A DNA stretch of 64,000 nt from Anaerolineaceae bacterium UBA1415 (GCA_002305635.1 DBPR01000019.1:77039-141038), one strand, 5' to 3'; positions 42,119 to 51,891 are shown, numbered from the stretch's first letter. Notes: generated from the letters alone by a model not told the origin. Program-made: numbers and translations.

Positions 42119-42904
42119 CTAATCGCCAGCATTGATCGGCTTGTTTCTGATGGTGCGTTCAAAAATATCTTCGGTATCATCGTCAGAATATTTCTTTTGT
42201 TTCTTGATCCGATTGGCGATTTGAGGTCGTCTTTTTTCAGCCAGATCCATGGCGCGGCGCATGGCAATTTCCATATAGGTCGGATCCGGGATCACTTCTT
42301 CTTCAACTTCTTCGACAACTTCCTTCTTGCCGCGGCCCTGACGCTGTTTCGGAGCTTCTACAACTTCTTCTTCAGGAAGATCCTGCATCGCCTTCAGGCT
42401 CAATTTGATCTGCTTCTTGCGGCGGTTGACTTCCAATACTTTGACTTCAACTTCCTGGCCGACAGTCACCGCTTCAGATGGCAGACGCACATAGTTATGA
42501 GATAGCTCGCTGACATGGATCAAGCCCGGACGTTCGGCGCCAATCTCAACGAACGCGCCAAAGGATTCCAGACGGATCACAGTGCCCTTGACGGCCATGT
42601 CAGGAGCAAGCTCCCGCCATTCATAATCCAAAGGCTTGCGCATGGTCAGTTCAATGTGATCTTTATGAGCGCGTCTCACCCATACAGTTACTGTCTGTCC
42701 TTCTGTGAGGACCACATCAAGCCCGGTCAGAACCTTGTTCGGATCGCTTGAATCGATCATTTGGGAGACATGTAAAAATGCAGGCAGTTTAGACCCAATA
42801 TCAACCAAAGCGCCTTGCAGCGAGGTCTTCAACACCTTCCCTTCGAACTTTTGTTTCGCGGTGATAGTTACTTCATTATTCGTATTATCGATAGGGTTAT
42901 CCAT
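42119..42904 (-). CDS. Protein with two S1 RNA-binding domains
   Basis: 261 residues from ATG 42904 (GGAG 6 nt upstream; a TTG at 42910 would sit on the ribosome site). Two S1 domains: about 15-90 and 100-170 (GTVIRLESFGAFVEIG, IHVSELSHNYV). A charged Glu-rich linker and a basic tail follow. It resembles a short ribosomal-protein-S1-like protein of Gram-positives that helps mRNA binding. Confidence 0.85.
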   Translation of the reverse strand: MDNPIDNTNNEVTITAKQKFEGKVLKTSLQGALVDIGSKLPAFLHVSQMIDSSDPNKVLTGLDVVLTEGQTVTVWVRRAHKDHIELTMRKPLDYEWRELAPDMAVKGTVIRLESFGAFVEIGAERPGLIHVSELSHNYVRLPSEAVTVGQEVEVKVLEVNRRKKQIKLSLKAMQDLPEEEVVEAPKQRQGRGKKEVVEEVEEEVIPDPTYMEIAMRRAMDLAEKRRPQIANRIKKQKKYSDDDTEDIFERTIRNKPINAGD

Positions 42905-42940
42905 TTTCAACTCCCAGTAGGGTTATATTCACAATTGATT

Positions 42941-42968
42941 AGTATACCTCTTTTAAAAAAATAGTCAA
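42941..42968 (-). promoter_or_regulatory. Sigma-70-type promoter of the S1 gene
   Basis: TTGACT (42968-42963), 16 bp spacer, TATACT (42946-42941), minus strand. Confidence 0.75.
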
Positions 42969-43138
42969 TTATTTCGCGAAAAATTTTGTGTCTGTGAGGA
43001 GACCAGCACATAAATTTGGTGTTAGCCCTTCGACAGCGACAATCACATCAAACCCTGCTTCTTGAAAAGATTCAACGATCGATTCATTTCATCGGTTGCT
43101 AATGATACAATCCTGAAAGCAAAACAAAGCGAGGAAAA

Positions 43139-43657
43139 ATGGAAATACTGGATTTATACGACCGCGAAAGAATCAGGACCAATGAAACGATTGTTCGCGG
43201 CTCAACCGTGCCAAAGAACCGTTATCATCTCGTCATTCACATTTGCATTTTCAACAACAAAGGTGAAATGCTCATTCAAAAACGGAGCAATTCCAAAACG
43301 AACTGGCCCGGGCTTTGGGATGTGAGCGTAGGCGGTGCCGTTCAGCAAGGCAATCACAGCTGGCAGCAGGCCCAGCAGGAATTGCGGGAAGAATTGGGGC
43401 TCAACTACGATTTCAGCCAGGTCAGGCCCAGCCTGACGGTCAATTTCGAATTCGGCTTCGACGATTTTTATCTTCTGAACATGGACACGGACCTTCGATC
43501 CCTGCACCTTCAGGCGGAAGAAGTGGACGAAGTCATGTGGGCCAGCGAGGAAAAGATTCTGAAAATGATGGAAGAGGGATCCTTCCTCAATTATCAACCA
43601 ACTTTGATCAGATCCTTATTCGCCATGCGTTTTCAGATGGGAGTGCTGGTAAAATAG
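43139..43657 (+). CDS. Nudix hydrolase, IDI/YfcD-like
   Basis: 172 residues. The layout (VPKNRYHLVIHICIFNNKGEMLIQKRS before the Nudix box) is typical of the YfcD/isopentenyl-isomerase-like group; the box GGAVQQGNHSWQQAQQELREELG is intact except for the usual variation. Many of these act on nucleotide or isoprenoid diphosphates; substrate unknown. Ribosome site GAGG before the ATG. Confidence 0.87.
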   Translation: MEILDLYDRERIRTNETIVRGSTVPKNRYHLVIHICIFNNKGEMLIQKRSNSKTNWPGLWDVSVGGAVQQGNHSWQQAQQELREELGLNYDFSQVRPSLTVNFEFGFDDFYLLNMDTDLRSLHLQAEEVDEVMWASEEKILKMMEEGSFLNYQPTLIRSLFAMRFQMGVLVK

Positions 43658-43683
43658 TAGAAACTTATTAATTTGGAGGAAAA

Positions 43684-43983
43684 ATGAATTTCCGTTCGCT
43701 TGTAAATTTTGACAAGATGATCACCCCGACGATCATCAAAATTTTGTTTTACATCAGCATCGTTGCTTCGGTTATTTTCGGAATCGTCACCATGATCGGT
43801 GGCTTCATTACCGCGTTCAACCAGGGCAGCGTTTGGCCTGCGCTTGGCGGTCTTTTAGGCGGCCCGCTGGCGATGGTTGTTGGCATCTTTATCGCCCGCA
43901 TCTACTCAGAACTAATGATCCTGGCATTCAAGATCCATGAACACCTCGTTGCCATCCGCAATATGATGGCAGCCAAACAGTAA
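43684..43983 (+). CDS. DUF4282 membrane protein
   Basis: 99 residues with two transmembrane helices (about 17-42 and 52-75), and the family pattern RSLVNFDKMITPTIIKILFYIS at the N-terminus. Function not known. GGAGG precedes the ATG. It is 26 nt after the Nudix gene and ends at a good terminator. Confidence 0.85.
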   Translation: MNFRSLVNFDKMITPTIIKILFYISIVASVIFGIVTMIGGFITAFNQGSVWPALGGLLGGPLAMVVGIFIARIYSELMILAFKIHEHLVAIRNMMAAKQ

Positions 43984-43998
43984 AAATATAAAACATAA

Positions 43999-44027
43999 AG
44001 GCCGGAGTTATTCCGGCTTTTTTTTTT
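43999..44027 (+). terminator. Intrinsic terminator after DUF4282 gene
   Basis: AAGCCGGA pairs with TCCGGCTT, followed by ten T residues. Confidence 0.95.
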
Positions 44028-44077
44028 GCTGCCCAAAACTGCTTCCAGGCAGAAGAACCACTCTATATCTTCTGCTA

Positions 44078-44512
44078 CCTGAGTTTCTCACTTTTGAAAA
44101 AAACTCGGTTTTCATCGAGGAAAAGAGATTAATTCAGGGCACTAAAACGGAAAAACTCTGGTATGTCCCTGTTAGCTACATATGAATTTCAAATGTTTAC
44201 ATCTTTGTTACAAGGCTCTGATAGGCTTACTCGCGGATGGGGACATACCCAGAGGGCACTTAGCCCCATCCGTACATTTGGTATTTGACAACATCAAATT
44301 CCTGCTTTGACCAAGCCATTTATAGGTCACCAAACTGTACGGACGGGGTTTAGCCCCGTCCGCTGCCTATGCATATCAATGCCTCTGCCTTCATAACAAG
44401 GTTCTGATGCTACATTTGATGTTTCCTGCGCCTCTCTCGTTTGTGAAAAGCTGGTTTTCCACCGAAGGAAACGGAAAAAAATCAGGGCACTAATATGAGA
44501 AACTCAAGTGCT
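44078..44512. repeat. Direct repeats bracketing a family A array
   Basis: 44078-44162 and 44430-44512 are diverged direct repeats sharing CAGGGCACTAA, CGGTTTTC-like and AAAACTC-like blocks at the same spacing. They flank the family A elements at 44208-44410. The interval holds no gene (596 bp between the DUF4282 and serS genes). Confidence 0.65.
44208..44410. repeat. Composite family A repeat array (two hairpins)
   Basis: Hairpin CGGATGGGG/CCCCATCCG (44234-44242 and 44264-44272) and hairpin CGGACGGGG/CCCCGTCCG (44340-44348 and 44354-44362), both with perfect 9 bp arms. The linker GCATATCAATGCCTCTG...ACAAGG after the second hairpin (44370-44404) recurs at 60781-60814. Confidence 0.85.
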
Positions 44513-44579
44513 ATAAAATTTCCATCATCAGGTACAAAGCGGTACAATTATCAGGAAATGTGCAAAAATTAGGAGAAAC

Positions 44580-45848
44580 ATGTTAGACATCAAATTTATT
44601 CGTGAACAAGCAGAATTCGTCAAAGATTCCCTGGCCAAACGTCATATGGAAACCGATGTTATTGATAGCGTGATCGCCCTGGATGAAAAACGGCGCGAAC
44701 TCATCCTCGATGTTGAAAGCAAGAAGGCTGAACGAAACGCTGTCAGCAAGGAAATCGGCCGTATGAAGGACAAAGAATCCCGCGAATCCAAAATTTCGGC
44801 TATGCGCAACCTGGGAGACAATATCGCCGCGCTTGACGAAGAACTGAAGACTGTGGAAGCCGAATTGTTTGATGCCCTGGCTGGGATTCCGAACATCCCC
44901 GATGCGGACGTCCCCATCGGCCTCGACGACAAGGACAATGTCGTCATTCGCACCGTTGGAGAGAAAATATCTTTCGATTTTGAACCAAAAGCTCACTGGG
45001 ACCTCGGCCCGGCTTTGGGTATCCTTGATTTTGATGCCGGCGTAAAGCTTGCCGGGACGCGTTTTTACGTCCTCGAAGGCGCCGGCGCGAGGCTGCAGCG
45101 CGCGCTCATCTTCTGGATGCTCGATCTGCATATTCGCCAGGGCTACCGCGAGTTTTACCCACCCTGGATGGTGCGCGAAGAAGTCATGTTTGCCTCCGGT
45201 CAACTGCCAAAGTTCGCCGACAACCTCTATCACGACCATCAGGAAGATTTCTGGTGGGTGCCGACCGCCGAAGTGCCTCTGACCGGCATCATGATGGGCG
45301 AAGTCATTGAAGAAGCTGAGCTGCCAATGAACCTGACCTCCTACACCGCCTGTTTCCGACGCGAGAAGATGAGTGCCGGGCGCGATGTGCGCGGCATGAA
45401 ACGCGGTCACCAGTTCGACAAGGTCGAAATGTACAAATACTGCAAGCCCGAAAACGCCAGCCAGGAACTGGATAATATGGTGGCTGACGCCGCCAAAACA
45501 TGTGAAGAACTGGGCCTAACCTATCGCGTCCTGCTGCAATCGACCGGCGATCTCAGCTTTGGCTCACACAAGACCTACGACATCGAAGTTTGGGCGCCCG
45601 GCTGTCAGGAATGGCTGGAAGTTTCTTCCATCTCCAATATCGGTCAATTCCAGGCTCGTCGCGCCAACATCAAATATCGCCCGGCGGATGGTTCCGCGCT
45701 CCAGTTCGTCAACACCCTGAACGGTTCAGGCCTCGGTTTGCCGCGCACCATGATCGCGGTGATGGAAAACTACCAACAGGCTGATGGCAGCATTGTGGTA
45801 CCTGAAGTGCTGAAACCCTTCATGGGAGGCATTGAAGTAATTCGATGA
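44580..45848 (+). CDS. serS: Seryl-tRNA synthetase
   Basis: 422 residues. N-terminal coiled-coil arm (about 25-100), class II core with motif 2 FRREKMSAGRDVRGMKRGHQF-region (about 258-280) and motif 3 GSGLGLPRTM. AGGAG precedes ATG 44580. It ends in an ATGA overlap with the DUF456 gene. Confidence 0.98.
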   Translation: MLDIKFIREQAEFVKDSLAKRHMETDVIDSVIALDEKRRELILDVESKKAERNAVSKEIGRMKDKESRESKISAMRNLGDNIAALDEELKTVEAELFDALAGIPNIPDADVPIGLDDKDNVVIRTVGEKISFDFEPKAHWDLGPALGILDFDAGVKLAGTRFYVLEGAGARLQRALIFWMLDLHIRQGYREFYPPWMVREEVMFASGQLPKFADNLYHDHQEDFWWVPTAEVPLTGIMMGEVIEEAELPMNLTSYTACFRREKMSAGRDVRGMKRGHQFDKVEMYKYCKPENASQELDNMVADAAKTCEELGLTYRVLLQSTGDLSFGSHKTYDIEVWAPGCQEWLEVSSISNIGQFQARRANIKYRPADGSALQFVNTLNGSGLGLPRTMIAVMENYQQADGSIVVPEVLKPFMGGIEVIR

Positions 45849-46369
45849 ATGCCGTAAGCCATTATCTTGTATTTATAATTTGCATGATCGTCAACCTGAT
45901 CGGCTTGCTCGGTCTGGTCTTGGTCTTTTTTCCAGGCCTGACGGTCAGCTGGGTCGGGCAATTGATCTGGGTCTTGTATGTTGGTTTCAACAAAGCGCAC
46001 GGAGGCTGGGAATTTGGCCTCACGATCGCCATTTTTGTGGTCAACACCCTGCTGATGATCGGCGGTTCGCTGATCGACAACATCCTGGGGGCCAAAAACA
46101 CACGCGATAAGGGCGTCCCCTGGTGGGAGATCCTCGTCACCTTCCTTGCGATGATATTGGGTGGAATTTTCCTGACACCCATCGGTGGTCTGGCTTTGGC
46201 GCTTGCGACCCTCTTTCTGCTCGAATACTACCGTCTGGACAAGGATAAGGAGAAAGCCTGGGAAGCCACCAAAGCGCTCGCCTTCGGTTATGGCACCGCA
46301 GCCATCATCCGCTTTGTGATCTGTCTGCTGATGATCGCCCTATGGCTTCTGATGGTATTTTTCTTATAG
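45845..46369 (+). CDS. DUF456 family membrane protein
   Basis: 174 residues, four or five hydrophobic segments, glycine-rich loops (GGIFLTPIGGL) and the family feature LGAKNTRDKG before helix 3. Translationally coupled to serS by ATGA. Function unknown. Confidence 0.82.
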   Translation: MNAVSHYLVFIICMIVNLIGLLGLVLVFFPGLTVSWVGQLIWVLYVGFNKAHGGWEFGLTIAIFVVNTLLMIGGSLIDNILGAKNTRDKGVPWWEILVTFLAMILGGIFLTPIGGLALALATLFLLEYYRLDKDKEKAWEATKALAFGYGTAAIIRFVICLLMIALWLLMVFFL

Positions 46370-46424
46370 ATTAACCGCTTTTTCGTTCGCGCCTGGCCTC
46401 CTCTCCTGACCACGCGCTTAAATC

Positions 46425-46450
46425 AAAAGGATGCGCTTTTGCATCCTTTT
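46425..46450. terminator. Bidirectional terminator between DUF456 and dhaM
   Basis: AAAAGGATGC pairs with GCATCCTTTT (loop GCTTTT); T-rich on both sides. Confidence 0.9.
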
Positions 46451-46499
46451 TTGATCTCACCGCGAGTATTCTGACTTTACAACAATCAATAATTAATAA

Positions 46500-47246
46500 T
46501 TACTCGCCGAAATTATCCAAAAACAATTGTTCCAGTTCCTCCAGCATTGCCTGGCGGTCGTTGCCGGTCGCTTTCAAAATTAATTCGTCGCCTTGCCGGG
46601 CGGCGAGCATCATGACCGAGATCATGCCTTTGATGGCCACTTCCTCCCCACCTTGGGTCAGGTTGGTCACGCTCAATTTGGCATCATGCTTCTTGATCGT
46701 CTGAACGAACGTTGCCGCAGGTCGGGCATGCAAGCCGCTGGCGTTGGTAACCGTTATCCGCAGCTCCACTCCATCGGAGGTTATCGCCTCTTTTTCCTGC
46801 ACAGATGCTGCCTCTTCAACCGGAGTTTCTTCTTCTCCCAGGATCTGCTTACGTTTAGCATCCAGAGCACCCATGGCTTCGTCATAGACTTCCTGCAAAC
46901 TGCTGCCCATGTTCGCCTGAACCCCGGCCGCGATGGCGCCTTCCACAAAGGGGGCCGGGCACATGCGTACCCTGGCGGCTGTTTCTTCGTCCAACATTTG
47001 CAATGCCATTTCCGTGCTCAAAAGCGCGCTGCCCAGGTCCATCAGAACCAGTACCTCGCCATCCATAGTTAACTCCATTAGAGCTTCCATGATCTCAACC
47101 GCGTTGGTGCCAATTTCTTCATGATCATCGCCAATGCCTGCGGCTACGCGCACTTTTAAAGCTTCTGACGTCGCCATCTGGTGCAAAAGTTCAGCTGTCC
47201 CTGTGGCAAGTTTGTAACTATGTGAAACAAGTAAAATGTTGACCAT
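46500..47246 (-). CDS. dhaM: PTS-dependent dihydroxyacetone kinase phosphotransferase: EIIA plus HPr, no EI
   Basis: 248 residues. N-terminal EIIA-Man-like DhaM domain (1-130) with phosphoacceptor His9 (VSHSYKLATG), a Glu-rich linker, and an HPr domain (158-248) with His173 (ASGLHARPAATF). It passes phosphate to DhaL-ADP. The C-terminal EI domain of enterobacterial DhaM is absent, so an EI elsewhere must feed it. At the HPr position equivalent to Ser46 the residue appears to be Gly. Last gene of the dha operon. Confidence 0.92.
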   Translation of the reverse strand: MVNILLVSHSYKLATGTAELLHQMATSEALKVRVAAGIGDDHEEIGTNAVEIMEALMELTMDGEVLVLMDLGSALLSTEMALQMLDEETAARVRMCPAPFVEGAIAAGVQANMGSSLQEVYDEAMGALDAKRKQILGEEETPVEEAASVQEKEAITSDGVELRITVTNASGLHARPAATFVQTIKKHDAKLSVTNLTQGGEEVAIKGMISVMMLAARQGDELILKATGNDRQAMLEELEQLFLDNFGE

Positions 47247-47260
47247 CGTGCGCTCCTGTA

Positions 47261-47548
47261 TTATGGTTTCTTTTCTTCTTCTGGTTTGGGTCTGAACAAT
47301 GAATGGAACCAGTTAAACCCAAAGAACACCACCCAAACACTCGCGCCAAACAGGAATCCCCATAATAGCGCTTTGGGCCATTCCTGCGGGTTTTGCATGA
47401 TCAACTGGACGGAGATAAAAATCATCAACACCACACTGAGAGCGGTTATAACGAGAAAACCTGTTTTTCTCTGGATCCAGGGTTTGCTCATGCTTTCGAG
47501 GGCTTTTTGTTCATCTTCACTTTTGCTTGTCTTCTTTTTTTGGCTCAT
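47261..47548 (-). CDS. Small two-helix membrane protein in the dha operon
   Basis: 95 residues: charged N-terminus, two hydrophobic segments (about 32-52 and 60-80) and a Pro/Glu/Lys-rich tail. No known motif. GGAG precedes the ATG; 14 nt before dhaM and 70 nt after glpK. Its place inside the operon is unusual and its role unknown. Confidence 0.7.
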   Translation of the reverse strand: MSQKKKTSKSEDEQKALESMSKPWIQRKTGFLVITALSVVLMIFISVQLIMQNPQEWPKALLWGFLFGASVWVVFFGFNWFHSLFRPKPEEEKKP

Positions 47549-47618
47549 GGCTCAGCTCCATTCAATAATTAAGGGGCGAGAGTTTGTCCCGCCCCTTAAT
47601 TCTAAACGAAAAATTGAA

Positions 47619-49118
47619 TTAGTTTTCGACCCAGTCGAAGGTACGTGTAACGGCTTTCTTCCAACCCTTGTAGAGTTTTTCGCGGGTTTCTTCGGCCATG
47701 GCAGGATGCCATTCTTTGTCCTTGCCCCAGTTGGCGCGTAGATCTTCGACCTTTTCCCAGAAGCCAACAGCCAGGCCAGCTGCGTAGGCAGCGCCCAAAG
47801 CGGTGGTTTCGGCAACGGTCGGGCGAATCACGGGCACACCGAGGATGTCGGACTGGAATTGCATCAGGGTCTCATTGAAGACCATACCGCCATCAACCTT
47901 GAGCGCGGTCAGCTCGACGCCAGAATCTTTGTTCATGGCTTCGAGAACTTCAGCAGTCTGATAGGCAGTTGCTTCAAGGACGGCACGAGCCAGGTGACCG
48001 CCATTGATGTAGCGGGTCAGACCGACGATGGCGCCGCGGGCATCGCTCTTCCAGTAGGGAGCGAACAGACCGGAGAAAGCGGGTACAAAGTAGATGCCGC
48101 CGCTGTCTTCGACAGTCTTCGCAAGTTGTTCGATGTCCGGGGACTTCTCGATCATCTTGAGGTTATCGCGAATCCACTGAACCAAAGCGCCGGTGATGGC
48201 GATGGAGCCTTCCAGAGCGTAGACAGCGGGTTCTTTGCCGATCTTGTAACCCAAAGTGGTCAGCAGACCGTTCTTGGATTGGATCGGTTTGGTGCCAGTA
48301 TTCATGAGCATGAAGCAGCCGGTACCATAGGTGTTCTTGGCTTCGCCGGGGCTGTAGCATGTCTGTCCGAAGAGGGCAGCCTGCTGATCACCCAGGTCAC
48401 CTGCCACAGCAACGCCTTCCAGATCGCCCTTGGCATAGCCGTAGACCTGGCTGGAGGCTTTGATGTCGGGCAGCATTGCGCGGGGAACGCCCAAAACCTG
48501 CAGCATTTCCGGATCCCAGTCGAGGGTTTCCAGATTCATCATGAAGGTACGGGAAGCGTTGGTCACATCAGTGATGTGGACGCCGCCCTTGGGGCCGCCG
48601 GTCAAATTCCAGATCACCCAGGTGTCGATGTTACCGAAGAGGATTTCACCCTTCTCGGCTTTTGCTTTCAAGGAGGGATCATTTTCCAGAATCCACTTGA
48701 TCTTCATACCAGAGAAGTAGGTTGCCAAAGGCAGACCAACTTTGGTGCGGAAGCGGTCCTGTCCGCCGTCTTTTGCGAGTTCGTTGCAGATCAGATCAGT
48801 ACGGGTGTCCTGCCAGACAATCGCGTTGTAAACAGGCTTGCCAGTGGCTTTTTCCCAAACAACGGCGGTTTCGCGTTGATTGGTCACGCCGACTGCAGCA
48901 AGATCTTTTGGTTCGAGGTGAAGTTTTTTGAGGGTACCGCTGATAACTTCCTGGGTAGCTTGCCAGATTTCCAATGGATCGTGTTCAACCCATCCTGGTT
49001 TGGGGTAGATCTGTTCGTGTTCTTTTTGTTCGTAACCAACAACTTTTCCACTATGATCAAAAACCATAAAACGGGTGCTGGTAGTACCCTGATCCACTGC
49101 TCCTACATATTTTGCCAT
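47619..49118 (-). CDS. glpK: Glycerol kinase
   Basis: 499 residues, FGGY family. Phosphorylates glycerol to sn-glycerol 3-phosphate. Visible: DQGTTSTR near the N-terminus, GVTNQRETAVVWEK, TGGPKGGVHITDVTNASRT region for substrate, and the second FGGY signature around GGHLARAVLEATAYQ. AGGAG 8 nt before ATG. In an operon between dhaL and the small membrane protein. Confidence 0.97.
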   Translation of the reverse strand: MAKYVGAVDQGTTSTRFMVFDHSGKVVGYEQKEHEQIYPKPGWVEHDPLEIWQATQEVISGTLKKLHLEPKDLAAVGVTNQRETAVVWEKATGKPVYNAIVWQDTRTDLICNELAKDGGQDRFRTKVGLPLATYFSGMKIKWILENDPSLKAKAEKGEILFGNIDTWVIWNLTGGPKGGVHITDVTNASRTFMMNLETLDWDPEMLQVLGVPRAMLPDIKASSQVYGYAKGDLEGVAVAGDLGDQQAALFGQTCYSPGEAKNTYGTGCFMLMNTGTKPIQSKNGLLTTLGYKIGKEPAVYALEGSIAITGALVQWIRDNLKMIEKSPDIEQLAKTVEDSGGIYFVPAFSGLFAPYWKSDARGAIVGLTRYINGGHLARAVLEATAYQTAEVLEAMNKDSGVELTALKVDGGMVFNETLMQFQSDILGVPVIRPTVAETTALGAAYAAGLAVGFWEKVEDLRANWGKDKEWHPAMAEETREKLYKGWKKAVTRTFDWVEN

Positions 49119-49156
49119 AATTTAATCTCCTTTTTTTATTGTAATTTGTGAACGGA

Positions 49157-49792
49157 TCAGCAATCCGCCCATATTCTTGCGACTGATTCAAGCAACAAAG
49201 TTGTTGAAGTAGCCCCCGGATCCTGATGACCGATACTGCGTTCTCCCAAATAACTGGCGCGACCTTTGCGAGCCATCAGGGGAACCGTCGCCAGCATGCC
49301 CTGATGGGCAGCTTCGGCAGATCGTTTAAGCGCATCTCCGGTCGGGACGCCATCCGCGATGGCTTGTTTCAAGGCATCCAATGCTGGATAAAGCGCGTCC
49401 AACATGGTTTTGTCGTTTAGTTGGGCCTTACCGAGCGTTGCCACTCCCGCAATGCCCGCCTCAAGCGCCTGTGCCCAGTCGCTCAATTCCATCTCCATTT
49501 TCGCGCCGATGGTCATACCGGCCTTCATGAAAATTGTTGAGTAAAGAGGGCCGCCTGCTCCGCCAACTTTGGACAGAAGCGTCATTCCAACGGTTTTCAG
49601 GATTGTTCCGATATCTTTATCTTCCACCGTAGGCAACTTTTCAAGGACAGCCTTGAAGCCTCTGCGCATATTAGCTCCGTGGTCGGCATCACCGATCTCG
49701 CGGTCTAATTCTGTCAGCATTTCATGGTTGTCTTCGATCACCTGGGCGTATTCACGCACCCAGTTCAACACATCATCTCTTTGAATAGTCAC
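49157..49792 (-). CDS. dhaL: Dihydroxyacetone kinase subunit DhaL
   Basis: 211 residues. ADP-binding subunit; the ADP is phosphorylated in place by DhaM and transfers phosphate to DHA held by DhaK. Mg-binding aspartates Asp30, Asp35 and Asp37 (LDREIGDADHG) are present, and the GGAGGPLYST loop follows. 38 nt upstream of glpK. Confidence 0.96.
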   Translation of the reverse strand: MTIQRDDVLNWVREYAQVIEDNHEMLTELDREIGDADHGANMRRGFKAVLEKLPTVEDKDIGTILKTVGMTLLSKVGGAGGPLYSTIFMKAGMTIGAKMEMELSDWAQALEAGIAGVATLGKAQLNDKTMLDALYPALDALKQAIADGVPTGDALKRSAEAAHQGMLATVPLMARKGRASYLGERSIGHQDPGATSTTLLLESVARIWADC

Positions 49793-49846
49793 ATTTGCCT
49801 CTAATATGGATACTGGAGCCCGCGAGCTCCAGTATCCTGAATCTAA

Positions 49847-50848
49847 CTAAATTCCCCAGCGCATTCCGGCTGTCTTGACCGGCGCATCCCAGAGTTTGAG
49901 CATTTCCTCATCAACCTTCAGCAAGGTGATGGAGGTTCCAGCCATTTCAAGACTGGTGATGTACGGACCGATCAGGTGGCGAACTACTTTGATGCCCTTG
50001 GCTGCCAGCAGTTCAACTGCCTTGGCATAGACAATGTAGAGTTCAATCAGTGGCGTTCCGCCCATGCTGTTAACAAACAGCACGACTTCATCGCCTTCTT
50101 TATAGGGCAGATCAGTAACGATCGGCTCGATCAGCATTTCGGTGATCTTGTCAGCAGGTTCCAGCGGAATGCGATGGCGACCGGGTTCACCATGGATACC
50201 AATACCGATTTCCATCTCATCTTCGGGCAGATCGAAGGAAGGTTTGCCAACATGAGGAACGGTGCAGGAGGTCAAAGCCATGCCCATACTGCGGCCCTGG
50301 CCGTTGATCTTGCGAGCCAGATCGGCACATTCCTTCAGGGAACGTCCTTCTTCGGCAGCTGCGCCAACGATTTTTTCCATCAGAACGGTCAGACCGACAC
50401 CGCGTCGTCCGGCAGTCCAGGTGCTGTCTTCGACAGCAACGTCGTCATCAACGATCACAGATTCGACTTCGATGCCTTCGGCACGCGCCATATCGGCTGC
50501 CATTTCGAAGTTCATCACGTCACCGGTGTAGTTTTTGACAATGTGCAGGACGCCAGCGCCGCCATCAACTGCTTTGGTGGCTTCCAGCATCTGATCGGGA
50601 GTTGGACTGGTAAAGACCGCGCCCGGGCAGGCTGCATCGAGCATGCCCTTGCCGACAAAACCGCCGTGCATGGGTTCATGACCGCTGCCCCCACCGGAGA
50701 CCAAGCCTACCTTGCCTTGAACCGGGGCATCAGCGCGAACGATAAAGTCGGGGTCATAATAGACCTTGACCAGGTCGGCATGCGCCAGTTCGATACCTTT
50801 GAGTTCTTCTTTTACAACATCTTCAGGTTTATTGATCAATTTTTTCAT
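49847..50848 (-). CDS. dhaK: Dihydroxyacetone kinase subunit DhaK
   Basis: 333 residues. Binds dihydroxyacetone covalently as hemiaminal through His219 (IGIGIHGEPG); His57 (GGGSGHEP) is the second active-site His. Full length. AGGAG before ATG. Follows glpF by 75 nt and precedes dhaL by 54 nt. Confidence 0.97.
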   Translation of the reverse strand: MKKLINKPEDVVKEELKGIELAHADLVKVYYDPDFIVRADAPVQGKVGLVSGGGSGHEPMHGGFVGKGMLDAACPGAVFTSPTPDQMLEATKAVDGGAGVLHIVKNYTGDVMNFEMAADMARAEGIEVESVIVDDDVAVEDSTWTAGRRGVGLTVLMEKIVGAAAEEGRSLKECADLARKINGQGRSMGMALTSCTVPHVGKPSFDLPEDEMEIGIGIHGEPGRHRIPLEPADKITEMLIEPIVTDLPYKEGDEVVLFVNSMGGTPLIELYIVYAKAVELLAAKGIKVVRHLIGPYITSLEMAGTSITLLKVDEEMLKLWDAPVKTAGMRWGI

Positions 50849-50923
50849 ATATTTGTGTCTCCTTTTTGTTTACTTGGTACGACCATGCGATTACCAGGTA
50901 TCAATCAGCGGTCGTAATCTAAA

Positions 50924-51721
50924 TTAATCTTTCTTGGGCAGATTCGCGCTCACCAGAACATCATACAGCCAGAAGCCGATAGGACCGGCCACTAATGGTA
51001 CGAGCACGGGCGGAATCAGCCAGTAAATACCATCGAACAAACCCTTGGTTCCAACCAGGAGGCCGAAGAGACGGGGTGCGAGGTCGCGGGCGGGGTTGAT
51101 GGAATAGCCGGAGGGGCCGCCGAGGGAGAGACCAACTGCCAGGACAGCAAAACCAACCAGGAAGATTCCGAAATTGTCTTTGAGGCCGCTGTTCTTGAGG
51201 TCACCGCTCGCGCAGATACCCCAGATCAGGATAAAGGTGCCAAACAGTTCAGCAATAGAGGCTGTCAACAAGCTGTAAGAGCCAGACCCTGCCACACCTG
51301 CGGAGGGGCCACCCCAGAATGTTTGTCCAAAGACAGAACCGGGACCGGTCGACCAAACGTTGGGCAGGCCGGCAGCCACGAGGCCGTCACGATAGATGAA
51401 ATACACAGCGGCAGCGCCAAGGAAGGCGCCGATCATTTGAGCTACGATATAGGGAACAACTTTCTTCCAGGGGAAGCCGCGGCGGACAGCCAGACCGAGG
51501 GTAACGGCTGGATTGAGATGGGCACCGGAAATACCACCGGAGACATAAGCAGCGATAATGACCGCGAATGCCCAGCCGATGGTGATCGTGTTCCAGTTAT
51601 AAGCAGTTCCGGCCACGCGAGGGGCCAGACCGACGTTGGCGACAACACCATCACCGAGCAGGATCAGGATGAAGGTTCCAAATATTTCGCCGATAAATTC
51701 TTTGATTGTACGTTTGTCCAT
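50924..51721 (-). CDS. glpF: Glycerol facilitator (aquaglyceroporin)
   Basis: 265 residues from ATG 51721, where homology begins; GGAG lies 13 nt upstream, which is long. Six transmembrane helices and both NPA boxes (HLNPAVTL and SINPARDL) are seen, the Asp after the second box being typical of glycerol-permeable channels. First gene of the glpF-dhaK-dhaL-glpK operon; long leader of about 130 nt. Confidence 0.96.
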   Translation of the reverse strand: MDKRTIKEFIGEIFGTFILILLGDGVVANVGLAPRVAGTAYNWNTITIGWAFAVIIAAYVSGGISGAHLNPAVTLGLAVRRGFPWKKVVPYIVAQMIGAFLGAAAVYFIYRDGLVAAGLPNVWSTGPGSVFGQTFWGGPSAGVAGSGSYSLLTASIAELFGTFILIWGICASGDLKNSGLKDNFGIFLVGFAVLAVGLSLGGPSGYSINPARDLAPRLFGLLVGTKGLFDGIYWLIPPVLVPLVAGPIGFWLYDVLVSANLPKKD

Positions 51722-51861
51722 GATTTTATTTATTCTCCTTATAAATTTGTTTAAAAAAAGATGGTTTTGGGCACTGCTTTTCAAACAATTAGTGAATAGG
51801 CACACCTCCCTTTCATCTTGTACAGATGTTTGTTGATGAAATCAGATATTGAACCCCCAGC

Positions 51862-51891
51862 AGATAAAAACACGCAACAAGTTGCTGTCAA
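51862..51891 (-). promoter_or_regulatory. Promoter of the glpF-dha-glpK operon with internal palindrome
   Basis: Minus strand TTGACA (51891-51886), 18 bp spacer, TTATCT (51867-51862). GCAACTTGTTGC, a perfect palindrome, fills the first 12 bp of the spacer and is a likely repressor site. Confidence 0.65.

Noticed and set aside
47859..49151. 430-codon open frame antisense to glpK
   Set aside because: Longest shadow in the window; its low-complexity composition mirrors the glpK codons.
49976..50917. 313-codon open frame antisense to dhaK
   Set aside because: Shadow of dhaK; no start signal or motif.
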